Assembly (NCBI GenBank): GCA_028292565.1
Contig: JAQGMD010000235.1
Span: forward strand, 1-9,549
Reading direction: 5' to 3'
Length of the DNA stretch: 9,549 nucleotides
Source: Burkholderia sp.
GTDB taxonomy: Bacteria > Pseudomonadota > Gammaproteobacteria > Burkholderiales > Burkholderiaceae
Translations under genes and position numbers: made by a program
In this document: in pieces, positions 1-6,966 of the stretch
Position numbering within the stretch: position 1 is the stretch's first letter
Layout of the letters: each line of letters begins with the position of its first letter
The notes under the pieces: generated by a model
Told to the model about the DNA's origin: nothing
The model's input: only the letters and a program-made list of their open reading frames with translations
The model's database searches: none

Positions 1-586
1 AACAGACAGATTGTGTAACCACTCTGCTATTTGACGCAGCTAATCACGAATTGTTTCAACGTTGCAAACGTCTCTTGCTCTCGGGGTTTGTTACGGACGG
101 ACAGCGAGAACCGGGCGGGAGCACATCGCTGTTCCGGTGAAACCGCAATCCTGTAGCTCGGGCCGGCCGGGCTTATGCTTGACTGAAACTGTCCCCGGAC
201 TTTTGTATGAAACGGGCCTCCACGCCGAACTGTCCTCAGACTTTTTTTGTAAGCCGTCGGCTTGGGCATTGAAACCAAACTGCTGCCGGCAGCTTACATC
301 CGTGCCTATGTCAAAGCGTAACAAGACCCGCCGGTTGAGCCGATATCATCACGAGCATGGTCAAATCCATCGAACAGCAGGCGCTGCAGGCGCCTGCATC
401 GTACCCGCTCCTTGTAGCCCGAAGCCGCCCGCATTTTTCTTCATTTCCCAGACAGTGCCGATGTCGCAGTCCGACCCGTTGCTGACTGTCAGGCTAACTC
501 ATGGAATATCCGCGATCCGGCCCAAAGCGGCCATCTGGCTTCGTGATCCAGAACGTGGACGCAGGTAAAGCGGGCAGGCTCCTCGA
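1..586. other. Region downstream of paoC with no supported gene
   Basis: I see no gene I can support here. Open frames exist on both strands, but none shows a recognisable domain, a ribosome-binding site or the codon bias of the neighbouring genes. The base composition is visibly less GC-rich than paoC. Small symmetrical elements are present: GCTGCCGGCAGC at 282-293, AAGCCG-T-CGGCTT at 251-263, and the 14-base perfect palindrome TGCAGGCGCCTGCA at 385-398. A run of seven T lies at about 242-248, but no GC-rich hairpin stands correctly before it on either strand, so I do not call a terminator. No PaoD/XdhC-like chaperone gene follows paoC. Confidence 0.6.
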
Positions 587-2848
587 TCACATCTCCAGCG
601 GCATCCGCGCGATCAGCTTGTCGAGCGTGATTGGATAGTCTCGCACCCGCACGCCGGTGGCGTTGTAGACCGCGTTCGCGACGGCGGCCGCGACACCGCA
701 GATGCCGAGCTCCGCCACACCCTTCGATTTCATGGGCGACGAGATGGGATCGGTCTCGTCCAGGAAGATCACGTCCTGGTGCGGGATGTCCGCATGCACC
801 GGCACTTCGTAGCCGGCCAGATCGTGATTCACGAAGTAGCCGAAGCGCTTGTCTACCGCGAGCTCTTCCATCAGCGCGGCGCCGACGCCCATGGTCATCG
901 CGCCGATGACCTGGCTGCGTGCGGTCTTTGGATTGAGGATGCGCCCGGCAGCGCAGACGGCGAGCATGCGCCGCACACGGGTCTCGCCTGTCGCGGCGTC
1001 GACACCCACCTCCACGAAATGTGCGCCGAAGGTCGATTGCTGGAAGCGCTTGTCGAGGTTGCCGTATTCGATCAGGTCTTCCGCGACGAGGCCGCGCTCG
1101 CCGGCCGCCTCGGCAAGCGGAAGGCTGCGAGCTCCCGAACGGACCTGTCCATCGGCGAAGACCGCATCGCCGGTGTTGAACCCGGCCTTATGCGCGACGG
1201 CTTCGCGCAGCTTCATGCACGCGGCATAGACGCCTGCCGTCGAGTTGTTGCCGCCCCATTGGCCGCCCGACCCGCACGACACCGGGAAGCTCGAATCTCC
1301 CAGGCGCACCACCACCTTCTCCAGCGGCACGCCCATCATCTCGGCGGCGGTCTGGGCGATGATCGTATAGCTGCCGGTGCCGATGTCGGTCATGTCCGTC
1401 TCAACGGTCACGATGCCGCGCCGGTCGAGGCGCACTCGCGCCGCTGACTTGGTGAGCAGGTTGTCCCGGAACGCCGCGGCGACGCCCATGCCGACCAGCC
1501 AGCGTCCATCGCGTACCTGGCCGGTCTGCGGATTACGCTTGTCCCAACCAAAGCTTTTCGCACCGACCCGGAAGCACTCGACCAGCTGCCGCTTTGAGAA
1601 CGGCGGATGGGGATTCGGCTTCTCCTGCGGCGCCTTGGACTGCGGATCCGCCGACGCCGGTTTGCCCGGATAGTCCGGGACGACCTGCGTGTCGTTGGCA
1701 ATGCGGAATTCGATGGGATCCATGCCAAGCTTCTCCGCCATCTCGTCCATCGCGATTTCCAGCGCCGCCATGCCGGGCGCTTCACCAGGTGCGCGCATTG
1801 CGTTCGCTTCGGGCAGATCCAGCACGGCGAGCCGGTTGGCCGTCATGCGATTGGCCCCCGCGTAAAGCGCGCGCGTCTGCATCACCGCGGCCTCCGGCTT
1901 GCCGCCCGGCAGATCGCCCGACCAGGTTTCATGCGCGATGGCGGTGATCTTTCCGTCCTTCGCGGCGCCGATCCGGATACGCTGGATGGTCGCCGCCCGG
2001 TGGACCGTGTTGTTGGGAATCAGGGCGCGCTGCAACGACACCTTGACGGGCCGATGCGCCGCGCGCGCGCCGAGGGCGGCCAGTACCGCGTCCGAGCGCA
2101 GAAAAAGCTTCGCGCCGAAGCCGCCGCCGATATAGGGCGACATGACGCGGATCTTTTCCTTCGGTATGCCGAGCGTGCGCGCCATGTCGTCCGCGGCCCA
2201 GGCGATCATCTGGTTGGAGGTCCAGAGCGTGAGCCGGTCGCCATCCCACGCGGCGATCGTTGCGTGAGGCTCCATCATCGAGTGCGATTCGTTCGCCGTC
2301 TCATAAGTGGCGTCGAGCTGGATGGGCGCCGATGCGAAGGCGCTGGCGAAGTCGCCGACCCTGGTCTCGGCCGGGCCACCGAAGCTTTCGGCCGGGGCCG
2401 CCGTATTCTTGACGGACGCAAGGTCAAATGCTCCCTTCTCGCGCAGATAGTCGACGCGCACGAGATGGGCCGCGGCGCGCGCCTGCTCGAAAGTCTCGGC
2501 CACGACGACCGCGATGGCCTGGTGATAGTGCTGGATCCGGGGGCCGCCCAGCAGCAGCGCGGTGTTCAATTTTCCCTTGGCGAGTTTGCCGGCGTTCTGG
2601 GCCGTGACGATCGCGATCACGCCGGGAGCGGCTCTGGCGGCGGCGAGGTGCATCGAGACGATGCGGCCCTTGGCGATGGCCGAGCCCACGACGTAACCGT
2701 AGGCCTGGTTCGCCACCACGTCGTGCCGGTCATAGGCGTAGGGGGCGGTCCCGGTCGTCTTGAGCGGGCCGTCGATGCGATCGACGGGCTGGCTGACGAC
2801 CTTGAGCTGATCGATGGGATTCGTGGTGGCGGGAGTGTCGAATTTCAT
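587..2848 (-). CDS. paoC: Molybdopterin-binding catalytic subunit of periplasmic aldehyde oxidoreductase (PaoC family)
   Basis: Large catalytic subunit of a xanthine dehydrogenase-family aldehyde oxidoreductase; with PaoA and PaoB it oxidises aldehydes to carboxylic acids at a molybdenum cofactor. The 753 residues are close to the usual length (about 730). Visible signatures are GGGFGAK at 241-247, MRAPGEAPG at 351-359, a DIGTGSYT segment, GSGGQWGGNNST in the cofactor region, and KGVAELG near the C-terminus, whose Glu713 is the expected catalytic glutamate. No signal peptide is present, as expected for a subunit carried out by the Tat signal of PaoA. The start is set by AAAGGTGA just before ATG, lying in the last codons of paoB; the gap to paoB is 3 bases, so translation is probably coupled. 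The paralogous family is broad, so the exact substrate (aromatic or other aldehyde) is uncertain. Confidence 0.93.
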   Translation of the reverse strand: MKFDTPATTNPIDQLKVVSQPVDRIDGPLKTTGTAPYAYDRHDVVANQAYGYVVGSAIAKGRIVSMHLAAARAAPGVIAIVTAQNAGKLAKGKLNTALLLGGPRIQHYHQAIAVVVAETFEQARAAAHLVRVDYLREKGAFDLASVKNTAAPAESFGGPAETRVGDFASAFASAPIQLDATYETANESHSMMEPHATIAAWDGDRLTLWTSNQMIAWAADDMARTLGIPKEKIRVMSPYIGGGFGAKLFLRSDAVLAALGARAAHRPVKVSLQRALIPNNTVHRAATIQRIRIGAAKDGKITAIAHETWSGDLPGGKPEAAVMQTRALYAGANRMTANRLAVLDLPEANAMRAPGEAPGMAALEIAMDEMAEKLGMDPIEFRIANDTQVVPDYPGKPASADPQSKAPQEKPNPHPPFSKRQLVECFRVGAKSFGWDKRNPQTGQVRDGRWLVGMGVAAAFRDNLLTKSAARVRLDRRGIVTVETDMTDIGTGSYTIIAQTAAEMMGVPLEKVVVRLGDSSFPVSCGSGGQWGGNNSTAGVYAACMKLREAVAHKAGFNTGDAVFADGQVRSGARSLPLAEAAGERGLVAEDLIEYGNLDKRFQQSTFGAHFVEVGVDAATGETRVRRMLAVCAAGRILNPKTARSQVIGAMTMGVGAALMEELAVDKRFGYFVNHDLAGYEVPVHADIPHQDVIFLDETDPISSPMKSKGVAELGICGVAAAVANAVYNATGVRVRDYPITLDKLIARMPLEM

Positions 2849-2851
2849 AAA

Positions 2852-3802
2852 TCACCTTTTCGCTTCGGCGAGGACGGAGGCGAGCGTGCGCTCCACCAGC
2901 GGAACCTTGAATGCGTTGTCGTGCGTCGTGCGTGCATCGGCGAGGAGTCCGGCCGCGACTGCCCTGGCGCCGCGAGGCATGTCGCGCTCGGCGGCGTCCA
3001 CGCGCCACGGCTTGTGCGCCACGCCGCCCAATGCCACCCTGCCAGTCCCGTCGCGCTGCACGATCGCAGCAACGGAGACCAGCGCGAAGGCGTAGGAAGC
3101 CCGGTCCCGTACCTTGCGATAGAGGTGGGCGCCGCCGACCGGCTTGGGCAGCGTCACCGCGGTGATCAATTCGCCGGGCTCGAGGGCGTTCTCGATGTGT
3201 GGGGTGTTCCCCGGCAGTCGATGGAAATCGGCGATCGGAATGGTGCGCACTGAACCGTTGGGGCGGACGGTCTCGACCGTCGCATCGAGTACGCGCATCG
3301 CGATCGCCATGTCGCTCGGATGCGTCGCGATGCAGGCATCGCTCACGCCGACAATGGCGTGATGCCGGCTGAAGCCACCGATCGCCCCGCAGCCGCTGCC
3401 GGGGCGCCGGTTGTTGCAGGGCTGGTTGGTGTGGTAGCAAGAGGGGCAGCGGGTCCGCTGCAGCAGGTTGCCGGCCGTGGTCGCCTGGTTGCGCAGCTGC
3501 CCCGAGGCGCCGGCAAGCAGCGCGCGGGACAACACACCGTAGTCGTGCCGCACACGCGCGTCGGCCGCGAGATCGGTGTTGCGGACCAGCGCACCGATCC
3601 TCAACCCGCCGTCGGGAGTCGGCTCGATCTTGTCGAGCGCGAGGTCGTTGACGTCGACCAGGTGAACCGGTGTCTCGATTTCCAGTTTCATCAGGTCGAG
3701 AAGGTTGGTGCCCCCGGCGATGAACCTGGCGCCCTTGGTGCGGGCCGCGGCGGCCGCGGCTTCGGCGGGCGAGCTGGCTCTTTCGTATGTGAAAGGTTTC
3801 AT
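2852..3802 (-). CDS. paoB: FAD-binding, [4Fe-4S] subunit of aldehyde oxidoreductase (PaoB family)
   Basis: Middle subunit that passes electrons from the iron-sulfur subunit to FAD. The 316 residues match the family length (about 318 in E. coli). FAD-binding signatures are [12 protein letters not shown] at about 28-39 and TTAGNLLQ at 108-115. Directly after comes a cysteine cluster, Cys119, Cys122, Cys129 and Cys138, in the insertion that carries a [4Fe-4S] cluster in PaoB and in 4-hydroxybenzoyl-CoA reductase beta subunits; ordinary xanthine dehydrogenase FAD subunits lack it. I chose the ATG at 3802 rather than an upstream in-frame start because AGGAG stands 7 bases before it and MKPFTYERA is the family N-terminus. 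The start overlaps the paoA stop as ATGA, indicating translational coupling. Confidence 0.93.
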   Translation of the reverse strand: MKPFTYERASSPAEAAAAAARTKGARFIAGGTNLLDLMKLEIETPVHLVDVNDLALDKIEPTPDGGLRIGALVRNTDLAADARVRHDYGVLSRALLAGASGQLRNQATTAGNLLQRTRCPSCYHTNQPCNNRRPGSGCGAIGGFSRHHAIVGVSDACIATHPSDMAIAMRVLDATVETVRPNGSVRTIPIADFHRLPGNTPHIENALEPGELITAVTLPKPVGGAHLYRKVRDRASYAFALVSVAAIVQRDGTGRVALGGVAHKPWRVDAAERDMPRGARAVAAGLLADARTTHDNAFKVPLVERTLASVLAEAKR

Positions 3803-4449
3803 GACTTCACTCCTGCGACCTCGGCGATCGCTTCCTGGATATTGGAGTAGGCGCCGCATCGGCAGATGTTGCCGCTCATGCGCTCGCGAAACTCGTCAGC
3901 CGTGGGCTCCGGCCGCTGCGTCAGGTCAGCGGTGACATGGCTCGGGATGCCCGCCCTCACCTCCTCCAGCATGGCCACGGCCGAGCAGATCTGGCCGGGC
4001 GTGCAGAAGCCGCATTGGTAGCCGTCGTGCTTCACGAAGGCCGCCTGCATGGGATGGAGGTTCTTCGGTGTACCGAGGCCCTCGATGGTCGTGATGTCGT
4101 GGCCTTCCTGCATCACGGCCAATGTAAGGCACGAAGTGATCCGGCGCCCGTCGACGATCACCGTGCAGGCACCGCACTGACCCTGGTCGCACCCCTTCTT
4201 GGTGCCCGTGAGGTGCAGCCGTTCACGCAGCGCGTCGAGAAGCGTGGTGCGCGGATCGATCATCATCTGGTGCTCGGTGCCATTGACGCGCAGGAGGACG
4301 TTCACGGTTGTCTGCGCGGACGCCTGGGCCGGCTGAGCAACGGCTGCAGCCTCGGCCACGGGTGCAAGCCGTCCTGCCGCAACGGCGCCGCCGGCAGCCG
4401 CCGCGGTCGCTTTGAGCAACTTTCGTCGTGTGGGATCGAATTCAGTCAT
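3799..4449 (-). CDS. paoA: Tat-exported 2x[2Fe-2S] subunit of aldehyde oxidoreductase (PaoA family)
   Basis: Small iron-sulfur subunit that moves electrons between the molybdenum site and FAD, and provides the export signal for the complex. The 216 residues start with a twin-arginine signal (TRRKLLK at 7-13, then an Ala/Gly-rich stretch to about residue 45). The plant-type [2Fe-2S] cluster ligands are Cys87, Cys92, Cys95 and Cys107; the second cluster uses Cys146, Cys149, Cys196 and Cys198 (CGFC and CRC). I chose the ATG at 4449 because AGGAG lies 7 bases upstream and it gives the Tat signal directly. The frame stays open 40 codons further upstream, but that stretch is the other-frame translation of the SDR remnant. 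First gene of the paoABC operon; an inverted repeat (4470-4485) lies just before its ribosome-binding site. Confidence 0.93.
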   Translation of the reverse strand: MTEFDPTRRKLLKATAAAAGGAVAAGRLAPVAEAAAVAQPAQASAQTTVNVLLRVNGTEHQMMIDPRTTLLDALRERLHLTGTKKGCDQGQCGACTVIVDGRRITSCLTLAVMQEGHDITTIEGLGTPKNLHPMQAAFVKHDGYQCGFCTPGQICSAVAMLEEVRAGIPSHVTADLTQRPEPTADEFRERMSGNICRCGAYSNIQEAIAEVAGVKS

Positions 4450-4469
4450 CGTGAGGCTCCTGGGATTGT

Positions 4470-4485
4470 GAAACGGGGCCGTTTC
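4470..4485 (-). repeat. Inverted repeat in the paoA leader
   Basis: GAAACGG-N2-CCGTTTC is a perfect 7-base inverted repeat when read on the minus strand. It ends about 14 bases before the AGGAG of paoA, and lies between the SDR remnant and the paoA start. It could form a small hairpin in the paoA mRNA leader or be an operator; nothing in the sequence decides between these. No T-run follows, so it is not a terminator. Confidence 0.5.
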
Positions 4486-4498
4486 GTGAACCGGAGGT

Positions 4499-4594
4499 GA
4501 CGCGGGCGCCTGCCTTGGCGAATGCCTTCGCGGTCGCAAGCCCGATGCCGGAGCCCGCGCCAGTGACAAGGGCGACCGAGCCTTTGAAAATCAT
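4499..4594 (-). pseudogene. N-terminal remnant of a short-chain dehydrogenase gene, cut off before paoA
   Basis: Read on the minus strand from the ATG at 4594, the first 32 codons give a clear SDR N-terminus. It includes VALV, then TGAGSGIGLATAKAFA (the Rossmann TGxxxGxG cofactor loop and following helix) and AGARV, where strand beta-2 should begin. Similarity then stops; the frame runs through unrelated sequence and ends at a TGA (4442-4444) overlapping the paoA start. An intact SDR is about 250 residues, so roughly 87% is missing. The closest match in the window is the SDR at 6967-7728, with almost the same peptide but only about three quarters of the bases identical, so this is the stump of a related gene rather than a fresh copy. 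AAAGGAAAG before 4607 suggests the old start region survives. It may still be transcribed as part of the paoA leader. Confidence 0.8.
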
Positions 4595-4608
4595 GAATAG
4601 GATTCATG
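4592..4608. repeat. Perfect dyad CATGAAT-AGG-ATTCATG
   Basis: A 7-base perfect inverted repeat with a 3-base spacer sits over the start of the SDR remnant and contains both of its candidate ATG codons on the minus strand (4594 and 4607). It could be an operator or a start-site hairpin; it could also be chance. No second copy was found in the window. Confidence 0.55.
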
Positions 4609-4842
4609 GCCACTTTCCTTTGTTGAAGCCGGCAACCTTATGCTGTCTACGATCAAGCGGCGATTCTTTTGGTTCCGCTGCATGCGGCCGTATGCGGCAC
4701 CGCTCTCTCTCTCTATTTCTGGTGGTTGAGACGATTGTCCGTCGCCTTTGCTGCGGGCGATGCTGTCGTCCAGAAATGTTGCGGAACCATGATTGGCCCG
4801 GTCAGCGCCAAACTACCGGCCACACACTGCCGGCGCAGCGCG
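4609..4842. other. Spacer between the CMD-like gene and the paoA leader
   Basis: I see no supported gene. The stretch should hold the promoter of paoABC unless that operon is read through from the genes to the right, but no convincing -35/-10 pair stands out on the minus strand. Visible structure includes (CT)6 at 4703-4714 and a near-palindrome of 16 bases at 4680-4695 (GCATGCGGCCGTATGC, 14 of 16 positions symmetrical). Directly after the stop of the CMD-like gene there is GC-rich sequence with partial self-complementarity but no T-run. Confidence 0.5.
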
Positions 4843-5604
4843 CTAGCCAGGGCGTTTCTCAAAAACACCCTTGGCGACCGGTAGTGCGGAAAAGACGTTA
4901 GGCCAGCCGGCGTAGAAGGCCAGGTGGGTGAGCATCTCTGAGGCTTGCCCTTTCGTCAGTCCGTTATCCATCGCCCTATTGAGGTGGTACGGGATTTGCG
5001 CGACCTGGCCCGAGGCGATGAGAGCGCTGACGGTAACCAGGCTCCGGTCCCGAGGCGCCAGATCCGGACGTAACCACAAGTCATTGAATAGTACGTCGCT
5101 GGTGTACCGCACGACTCCCGGAGCCACGGCGCCGAAGTCATGCTGAACACGGGCCGCGCGTTGCGCCTCGGCAGCTTCATCAATGGGAAGAAGCTCACCT
5201 GAGGCCGGAGGAAGCTGAGCGGCGCCGATGTTACGCTTGCCAAAGACCTCTTTCGCGACCGCGACCGCCGACATCGCATTCGCCCAGCCGGAGTAGAACG
5301 CGAGATGCGTAATGACCTCGGAAATCTCGTTTGGCCTGACGCCGTTATCGAGCTCCAGGTTGAAATGATTCGGCATCTCAATCACCTGATTACGCGCAAT
5401 CAGGGCCGCCACGGTAATGATGCTACGGTCTCGCGGTGACAGATCGGGGCGTTTCCACAGGTCGCCAAGAAGAAGGCCTTGTCTGTATCTCTCGAGTGCC
5501 GGCGCGACCGTCCGGACATCATCAGTCGTCAGCGTTGACGGAGGAGTATTCGATCTTGGCGTCACCGTTACTTTGTCTGCGTGGGCCAAAGACCACGCCA
5601 TCAA
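4843..5604 (-). CDS. Two-domain carboxymuconolactone decarboxylase-like protein, signal peptide out of frame
   Basis: Tandem CMD (AhpD-like fold) protein. Domain 1 covers about residues 35-125 and domain 2 about 150-250 (counted from the TTG at 5604). Each carries a matching helix pair, with N-H-F/Y-H-L-N (His80, His207) and THLAFY(S/A)GW (His100, His227). No cysteine is present, so the CxxC of AhpD-type peroxidases is absent and a peroxidase role is unlikely. The in-frame start is poor: TTG at 5604 or ATG at 5601 with no ribosome-binding site, and an in-frame TAG lies at 5617-5619. A well-formed start (ATG at 5635, AAAGGA before it) opens a signal peptide one frame away. Joined, they would give MKLRTIAMAS plus LMAWSLAHA and an exported protein. 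Last gene of the cupin-SDR group. Such proteins often sit beside GtHNL-like cupins; the reaction is unknown. Confidence 0.85.
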   Translation of the reverse strand: MMAWSLAHADKVTVTPRSNTPPSTLTTDDVRTVAPALERYRQGLLLGDLWKRPDLSPRDRSIITVAALIARNQVIEMPNHFNLELDNGVRPNEISEVITHLAFYSGWANAMSAVAVAKEVFGKRNIGAAQLPPASGELLPIDEAAEAQRAARVQHDFGAVAPGVVRYTSDVLFNDLWLRPDLAPRDRSLVTVSALIASGQVAQIPYHLNRAMDNGLTKGQASEMLTHLAFYAGWPNVFSALPVAKGVFEKRPG

Positions 5605-5635
5605 AAGACGCCATTGCTATTGTACGAAGTTTCAT
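5602..5635 (-). other. Displaced signal-peptide start of the CMD-like gene (probable frameshift)
   Basis: AAAGGA followed by ATG at 5635 encodes MKLRTIAMAS in one frame. The next codons in the other frame (from TTG at 5604) encode LMAWSLAHA then DKVTV, which reads as the rest of a Sec signal with an AHA cleavage site. The switch falls at TCTTTTGATG (5608-5599). Removing one base, or adding two, in the T-run would join the two halves. As written, the first frame runs to a TGA near 5522 and yields only a 37-residue peptide. This may be a true mutation, a sequencing error, or (less likely) a +1 recoding site. Confidence 0.72.
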
Positions 5636-5665
5636 ATCTGTGTCCTTTCCAAAGTGAACGGAGTT

Positions 5666-5699
5666 GAGGCGTTGAAGCGCCTCTCTCCCAATCGGGGAG
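5666..5699 (-). promoter_or_regulatory. Two consecutive hairpins between the exported cupin and CMD genes
   Basis: In the 86-base gap before the CMD start at 5635, two adjacent inverted repeats occur: CTCCC-N5-GGGAG (5685-5699) and GAGGCG-N6-CGCCTC (5666-5683). Both are perfect. In the minus-strand transcript they would form neighbouring stem-loops just after the cupin stop and before the CMD ribosome-binding site. No U-run follows, so an mRNA-stability or processing role is more likely than termination. This is inference from symmetry only. Confidence 0.45.
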
Positions 5700-5721
5700 G
5701 CTCTATCGGCAGCTCTCGCTC

Positions 5722-6246
5722 TTATCTGCCGTATTGCTCGTCGCTCACCTTTTCCATCCAATCAACGTTCTTACCGCCAACTTGTTCCTGAATAGCGATG
5801 TGCGTCATTGCGGTGGTCGATGCGGCACCATGCCAGTGTTTTTGACCGGGCGGGATCCAGACCACATCTCCTGGTCGGATATCCTCGATCGGACGGCCCC
5901 AACGCTGTATCCGCCCGGAACCAGCCGTGACGATCAGGGTCTGACCGAGCGGATGGGTATGCCATGCGGAGCGGGCACCGGGTTCAAACGTGACGTAGGC
6001 GCCAGAGGTGCGCGAGGGTTCGTTCGCCTGAAACAGAGGGTCGATGCGTACCGAGCCCGTGAAGTATTCGGCTGGTGCTTTCCTGGAGGGCTGCGAGCCG
6101 CTTCGCGTAATGGAAATGGTCTGCGAATCTGCGCTTGAAGCGGACGAAGGAGCGCTCGACCCTGAGACGGATCTTGCCTGGTCAGTCTGGGCGAACGCCG
6201 GAGCGAGCAGAGAAAGCGACATGAGCGTCGCGGTGAGCAGTTTCAT
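5722..6246 (-). CDS. Exported cupin of the GtHNL-like (hydroxynitrile lyase) family
   Basis: Single-domain cupin of 174 residues with a Sec signal peptide ([14 protein letters not shown], cleavage expected at AFA-Q after Ala19). A Ser/Ala-rich linker to about residue 43 follows, then the cupin barrel. The metal site is His96, His98, Gln102 and His137 (WHTHPLGQ and KHWHG), the same set that binds manganese in GtHNL, a bacterial (R)-hydroxynitrile lyase. Over 127 aligned residues it is 78% identical to the cupin at 7740-8150, without gaps. It has no cysteine at all, whereas the cytoplasmic copy has four. I chose the ATG at 6246 because AAAGGAC precedes it and it yields the signal; an in-frame ATG at 6285 has no good binding site. 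It lies 44 bases after the cyclophilin-like gene. Natural substrate unknown; cyanohydrin lyase activity is a family possibility only. Confidence 0.88.
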   Translation of the reverse strand: MKLLTATLMSLSLLAPAFAQTDQARSVSGSSAPSSASSADSQTISITRSGSQPSRKAPAEYFTGSVRIDPLFQANEPSRTSGAYVTFEPGARSAWHTHPLGQTLIVTAGSGRIQRWGRPIEDIRPGDVVWIPPGQKHWHGAASTTAMTHIAIQEQVGGKNVDWMEKVSDEQYGR

Positions 6247-6290
6247 TTTTGTCCTTTCATTCAACCATTGGTCATTGAGAGCCATGGCTG

Positions 6291-6782
6291 TTACTTCTCC
6301 ATGAGTTCAATTGTCACTTTCAACGGACCGGGCCGGTTCAAGGCTTCGACGCCGGAATCGATCTTTCCTAGTTTGACGAGTCCGTTCGAATAACCAAAAT
6401 CCCTGTAGAACACGGCCAGATTCCCCCAGGGAGAGTAGTAGGTGATGTCTCCGATCGAAGGATCGCTGCCTGGAGGTGCTCCTTTCGTAGATAACCTCCT
6501 TGGCAGGTCGCTGATTTTTTCGGTCGCTGCATAGTCCTTCAATGTCAGAGTTAGTGGAAGCAGGGAGACGAAATCCCTGGACGTTGCGTTGCCGACGAGG
6601 GTGGCCGTGATCGCCGTTCCTTCGACATCCATGCGGATCTTCATGGTGCTTACCTTCTGATTGGATATTCCGTGCGCCGATTCCTTACCTGCAACGTCGG
6701 TCGTGTCGGCACCGGCCGGCGCGGTAACGCCGGCGATCGCCATTGCCAGGATCAGAACCGGAAACAGCACTCGCTTTATCAT
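6291..6782 (-). CDS. Exported cyclophilin-like fold protein
   Basis: 163-residue protein of the small bacterial cyclophilin-like family (related to the TM1367 fold). A Sec signal peptide covers residues 1-25 ([18 protein letters not shown], cleavage at AGA-D). The domain runs from about residue 46 to the end. It shows the family's typical core: a strand with I-x-x-x-L-x-x-N near 56-65, [16 protein letters not shown], then [17 protein letters not shown]. Peptidyl-prolyl isomerase activity has not been established for this family as far as I know, and the key arginine and phenylalanine pattern of true cyclophilins is not evident. The start is ATG at 6782 with AAAGGAAG before it. No cysteine. 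First of three genes for exported or formerly exported proteins in the group. Confidence 0.83.
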   Translation of the reverse strand: MIKRVLFPVLILAMAIAGVTAPAGADTTDVAGKESAHGISNQKVSTMKIRMDVEGTAITATLVGNATSRDFVSLLPLTLTLKDYAATEKISDLPRRLSTKGAPPGSDPSIGDITYYSPWGNLAVFYRDFGYSNGLVKLGKIDSGVEALNRPGPLKVTIELMEK

Positions 6783-6843
6783 CGCTTCCTTTCATTGGCC
6801 GATCGAGATGCGAGCGGCGGTTGGTTGTTTGAACATGTGAAAA

Positions 6844-6887
6844 TCCCCTATTGGGGACCGGCAGCGATCACGCGATTCTTGCCGGTC
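6844..6887. repeat. Two abutting hairpins in the SDR to cyclophilin-like gap
   Basis: TCCCC-TATT-GGGGA (6844-6857) abuts GACCGGCA-N16-TGCCGGTC (6856-6887); the two share two bases, so they may be alternative structures. On the minus strand the first is followed by TTTTC, giving a weak terminator-like arrangement before the cyclophilin-like gene. Possible partial terminator, attenuator or processing site. Confidence 0.42.
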
Positions 6888-6907
6888 GATTTCGTGGAGA
6901 GCGAAAT

Positions 6908-6950
6908 AGCGCCTTGCGAACACCGAAGGCGCTCACCGAAGGCGCTCACC
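6908..6950. repeat. 13-base tandem repeat and 8-base hairpin after the SDR stop
   Basis: The unit CACCGAAGGCGCT occurs twice back to back (6921-6933 and 6934-6946) plus four more bases. AGCGCCTT at 6908-6915 is a perfect complement of AAGGCGCT at 6926-6933 (10-base loop) and equally of the copy at 6939-6946 (23-base loop). Read on the minus strand the stem follows the SDR stop by about 20-35 bases and is followed by ATTTC. It may slow or end transcription, but the U-run is poor. Confidence 0.5.
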
Positions 6951-6966
6951 GCCTGCACTTCCGTCC

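Noticed and set aside
62..568. Plus-strand open frame of 168 codons at the left end
   Set aside because: No ribosome-binding site, no recognisable domain, unusual composition, and several competing frames on both strands; nothing supports it as a gene.
1607..3253. Long plus-strand open frame (548 codons) opposite paoC and paoB
   Set aside because: It is the antisense frame of GC-rich genes with strong codon bias; composition is rich in Arg, Gly and His, no domain is visible, and the minus-strand genes are certain.
4450..4569. Forty-codon N-terminal extension of paoA
   Set aside because: The extension is the SDR remnant read in another frame; the Tat signal and AGGAG point to the ATG at 4449.
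4703..4714. (CT)6 run as a phase-variable repeat
   Set aside because: It is short and lies in no supported coding frame or promoter spacer.
4497..4901. Plus-strand open frame of 134 codons between paoA and the CMD-like gene
   Set aside because: It runs antisense to the SDR remnant and into the CMD-like gene, with no domain or start signal.
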